DNA of 64,000 nucleotides from Candidatus Amulumruptor caecigallinarius (GTDB taxonomy: Bacteria > Bacteroidota > Bacteroidia > Bacteroidales > Muribaculaceae). The translations under genes and the position numbers were made by a program. The stretch lies in assembly GCA_023665575.1 (NCBI GenBank), contig JAMPDQ010000002.1, positions 81,059-145,058 of the forward strand. Direction: 5' to 3'. The notes under the pieces are model-generated. The model ran no database searches and had not been told where the DNA came from. It saw nothing but the letters and a program-made list of their open reading frames with translations. Of this stretch, positions 63,601 to 64,000 are shown in pieces. Numbering within the stretch: position 1 is the stretch's first letter; each line of letters begins with the position of its first letter.

Positions 63601-64000
63601 TTTACAAGATAGAGGCATTCAATCTGTGGAAGAAGATGCTGTGGGAAATGAATTCCAAGGCGGTTTCCACACTGATGCGCGGACGCCTTGCCGTGCCGGA
63701 CTATGAAGAGGCGAAGGCGGCCGAAGAGGCACGCCGGCAAGCGGAAGAGGCGAATGAGCGTGCACGTCAGTCGATGTCGTCGACATATTCATACGGACCT
63801 ACCGGCTCAATATCGCAAGACAAGGGGCGTTCGATGCCGCGCAATCCCTACGCCAACTACAGCACCACCCATGAAACATACGAAGGTGAGGCGGCACAGC
63901 GCCAGGCGGCACAGAGCGCAAACCGGCCGGCTGCGCCGAAACAGCCTTTCAAAGCCGACCCGAAAATCGGCCGCAACGACCCATGCCCCTGCGGCTCCGG
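60612..64000 (+). CDS. secA: Preprotein translocase ATPase SecA (3' end outside window)
   Basis: About 1129 residues are visible from [20 protein letters not shown]. It powers export through SecYEG. Present are the Walker A region [32 protein letters not shown], the DEAD-like [20 protein letters not shown], the NBD2 part [20 protein letters not shown] and [13 protein letters not shown]. An insertion after RTPLIISG ([20 protein letters not shown] onward) makes it longer than E. coli SecA (901), as in other Bacteroidota. The window ends within the zinc-binding tail ([11 protein letters not shown]), so only some ten residues are missing. Confidence 0.97.
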   Translation, partial: MLNNLLKKIFGDQSERAVKPLWNRLKNEINPISEEIVTISNDELRGRIEKIRTEIRTKSGEYKSQIEDIRKEIETLDYDKREPLWKKIDELREEMFANYAKDLDRVLPEVFAIVKETARRFKENDTIEVTATDADRELAAAGKDFVSIEGDKAIYKNEWLAGGNLMKWDMMHYDVQLIGGMVLHGVMNGGKVTNNIAEMATGEGKTLVATLPVFLNALTGEGVHVVTVNDYLAKRDSEWMGPLYQFHGLTVDCIDKTEPNSEERRNAYACDITFGTNNEFGFDYLRDNMATQIQDLVQREQHYYAIVDEVDSVLIDDARTPLIISGPIPKGDDQMFNEFKPNVEKVVNAQRKLAQQLLLEAKEKIGKGEYEEGGLALFRVYKALPKHGPLIRYLSEDGIKQLMLKVEAKYMADNNREMPKAVEPLYFVIDEKNHSIELTDKGIEVLSGTTSDPDFFILPDIASQLSAVEVENLTPDEKREKKDNLLQNYSVKAERVHTVNQLLKAYTLFDKDVEYVIDDNKIKIVDEQTGRIMEGRRYSDGLHQAIEAKEGVKVEAATQTYATITLQNYFRMYRKLAGMTGTAMTEAGEFYDIYKLDVIEIPTNRPVIRNDMNDRVYRTKKEKYAAVIQEVEDMVKAGRPVLVGTTSVEISELLSKMLKLRKIEHQVLNAKLHQKEADIVAQAGQRGTVTIATNMAGRGTDIKLSPEVKEAGGLAIIGTERHESRRVDRQLRGRAGRQGDPGSSVFFVSFEDQVMRLFANDKVVKMLDRLGFKEGEMLENPMINKSIENAQKRVEENNFGIRKRLVEYDDVMNAQRNGVYGKRQNALRGERIGMDIANMVYEVSTDLANGAYETFEDFSDEVNRALAMEVPFKEEEFSKLDSAEMAEKLAESAMENLSRKKEKMMQGAYPYIKEFVEERGAKGPVGVPVTDGRRMFNIRADIDECYSNNCKPLAKAWEKAVLLSSIDSAWQEQLRELDELRKSVQNATYEQKDPLVIYKIEAFNLWKKMLWEMNSKAVSTLMRGRLAVPDYEEAKAAEEARRQAEEANERARQSMSSTYSYGPTGSISQDKGRSMPRNPYANYSTTHETYEGEAAQRQAAQSANRPAAPKQPFKADPKIGRNDPCPCGS

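Overview
The window is a chromosomal segment of a gut-type Bacteroidota, order Bacteroidales. The best guess is a member of the Muribaculaceae (S24-7). The order is supported by promoters of the Bacteroidota type (TTTG, about 20 nt, TAnnTTTG), many families confined to this phylum (DUF2851, DUF3098, DUF4105/Lnb, DUF4492, DUF4831), a fused MurF-alanine racemase and a long IspG. The family guess rests on the oxalate genes frc and oxc, which I recall as a trait of Muribaculaceae; it is an inference. Most of the window is core metabolism and information processing. I see no prophage, CRISPR array, complete insertion sequence or rRNA operon.

Layout. 1-8.0 kb: end of an unknown gene, tryptophanase, formate-dependent purT, then a minus-strand oxalate operon frc-oxc-AEC transporter in the same order as E. 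coli yfdW-yfdU-yfdV. 8.0-12.8 kb: tRNA-Pro, a formate/nitrite-type channel, tRNA-Asp, aroQ, an O-methyltransferase, rbfA, a LolE/FtsX-type permease and an Lrp-type regulator. 12.8-17.4 kb: YfhO membrane protein, a GVHSPF protein, a XerD-type recombinase and a small outer-membrane barrel. 17.7-22.3 kb: DUF4492, then the minus-strand operon ftsX-DUF3098-uppP-truB-queA. 22.4-34.8 kb, plus strand: mtaB, a DUF6056-like membrane protein, a GT2 glycosyltransferase, surE, murF-alr, nnr, DUF4831, xseA and xseB. 34.8-45.0 kb, minus strand: ispG, a PAP2 protein, a RluA-type synthase, DUF2851 and a 1534-residue secreted adhesin-like protein. 45.2-54.0 kb: hinT, greA, sufE, a peptide transporter, a lipoprotein, a YqhD-type alcohol dehydrogenase, a small membrane protein, a C69 dipeptidase and a HAD phosphatase. 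54.8-64.0 kb: an RluB-type synthase with a Q/G/Y-repeat arm, asnS, Lnb, a degenerate alkaline phosphatase and secA, which is cut by the window end.

How the genes fit together. Oxalate taken up by the AEC carrier would be activated by Frc and decarboxylated by Oxc. This yields CO2 and formate, which can leave through the adjacent FNT channel or be used by PurT for purine synthesis. Envelope functions dominate the remainder: UppP and MurF-Alr for peptidoglycan, FtsX for division, Lnb for lipoproteins, SecA for export.

The least explained content lies between genes. There are at least three families of dispersed imperfect palindromes of about 150-290 bp. Two matching promoter-leader-terminator modules (near 39.8 and 54.2 kb) look like small RNAs, and a third transcription unit without a long ORF lies near 27.3 kb. 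G-rich short-unit spacers recur at several junctions. No novel multi-gene system was found; these repeats, the RNA candidates and the conserved-looking pseudo-phosphatase next to Lnb and SecA are the most worthwhile leads.
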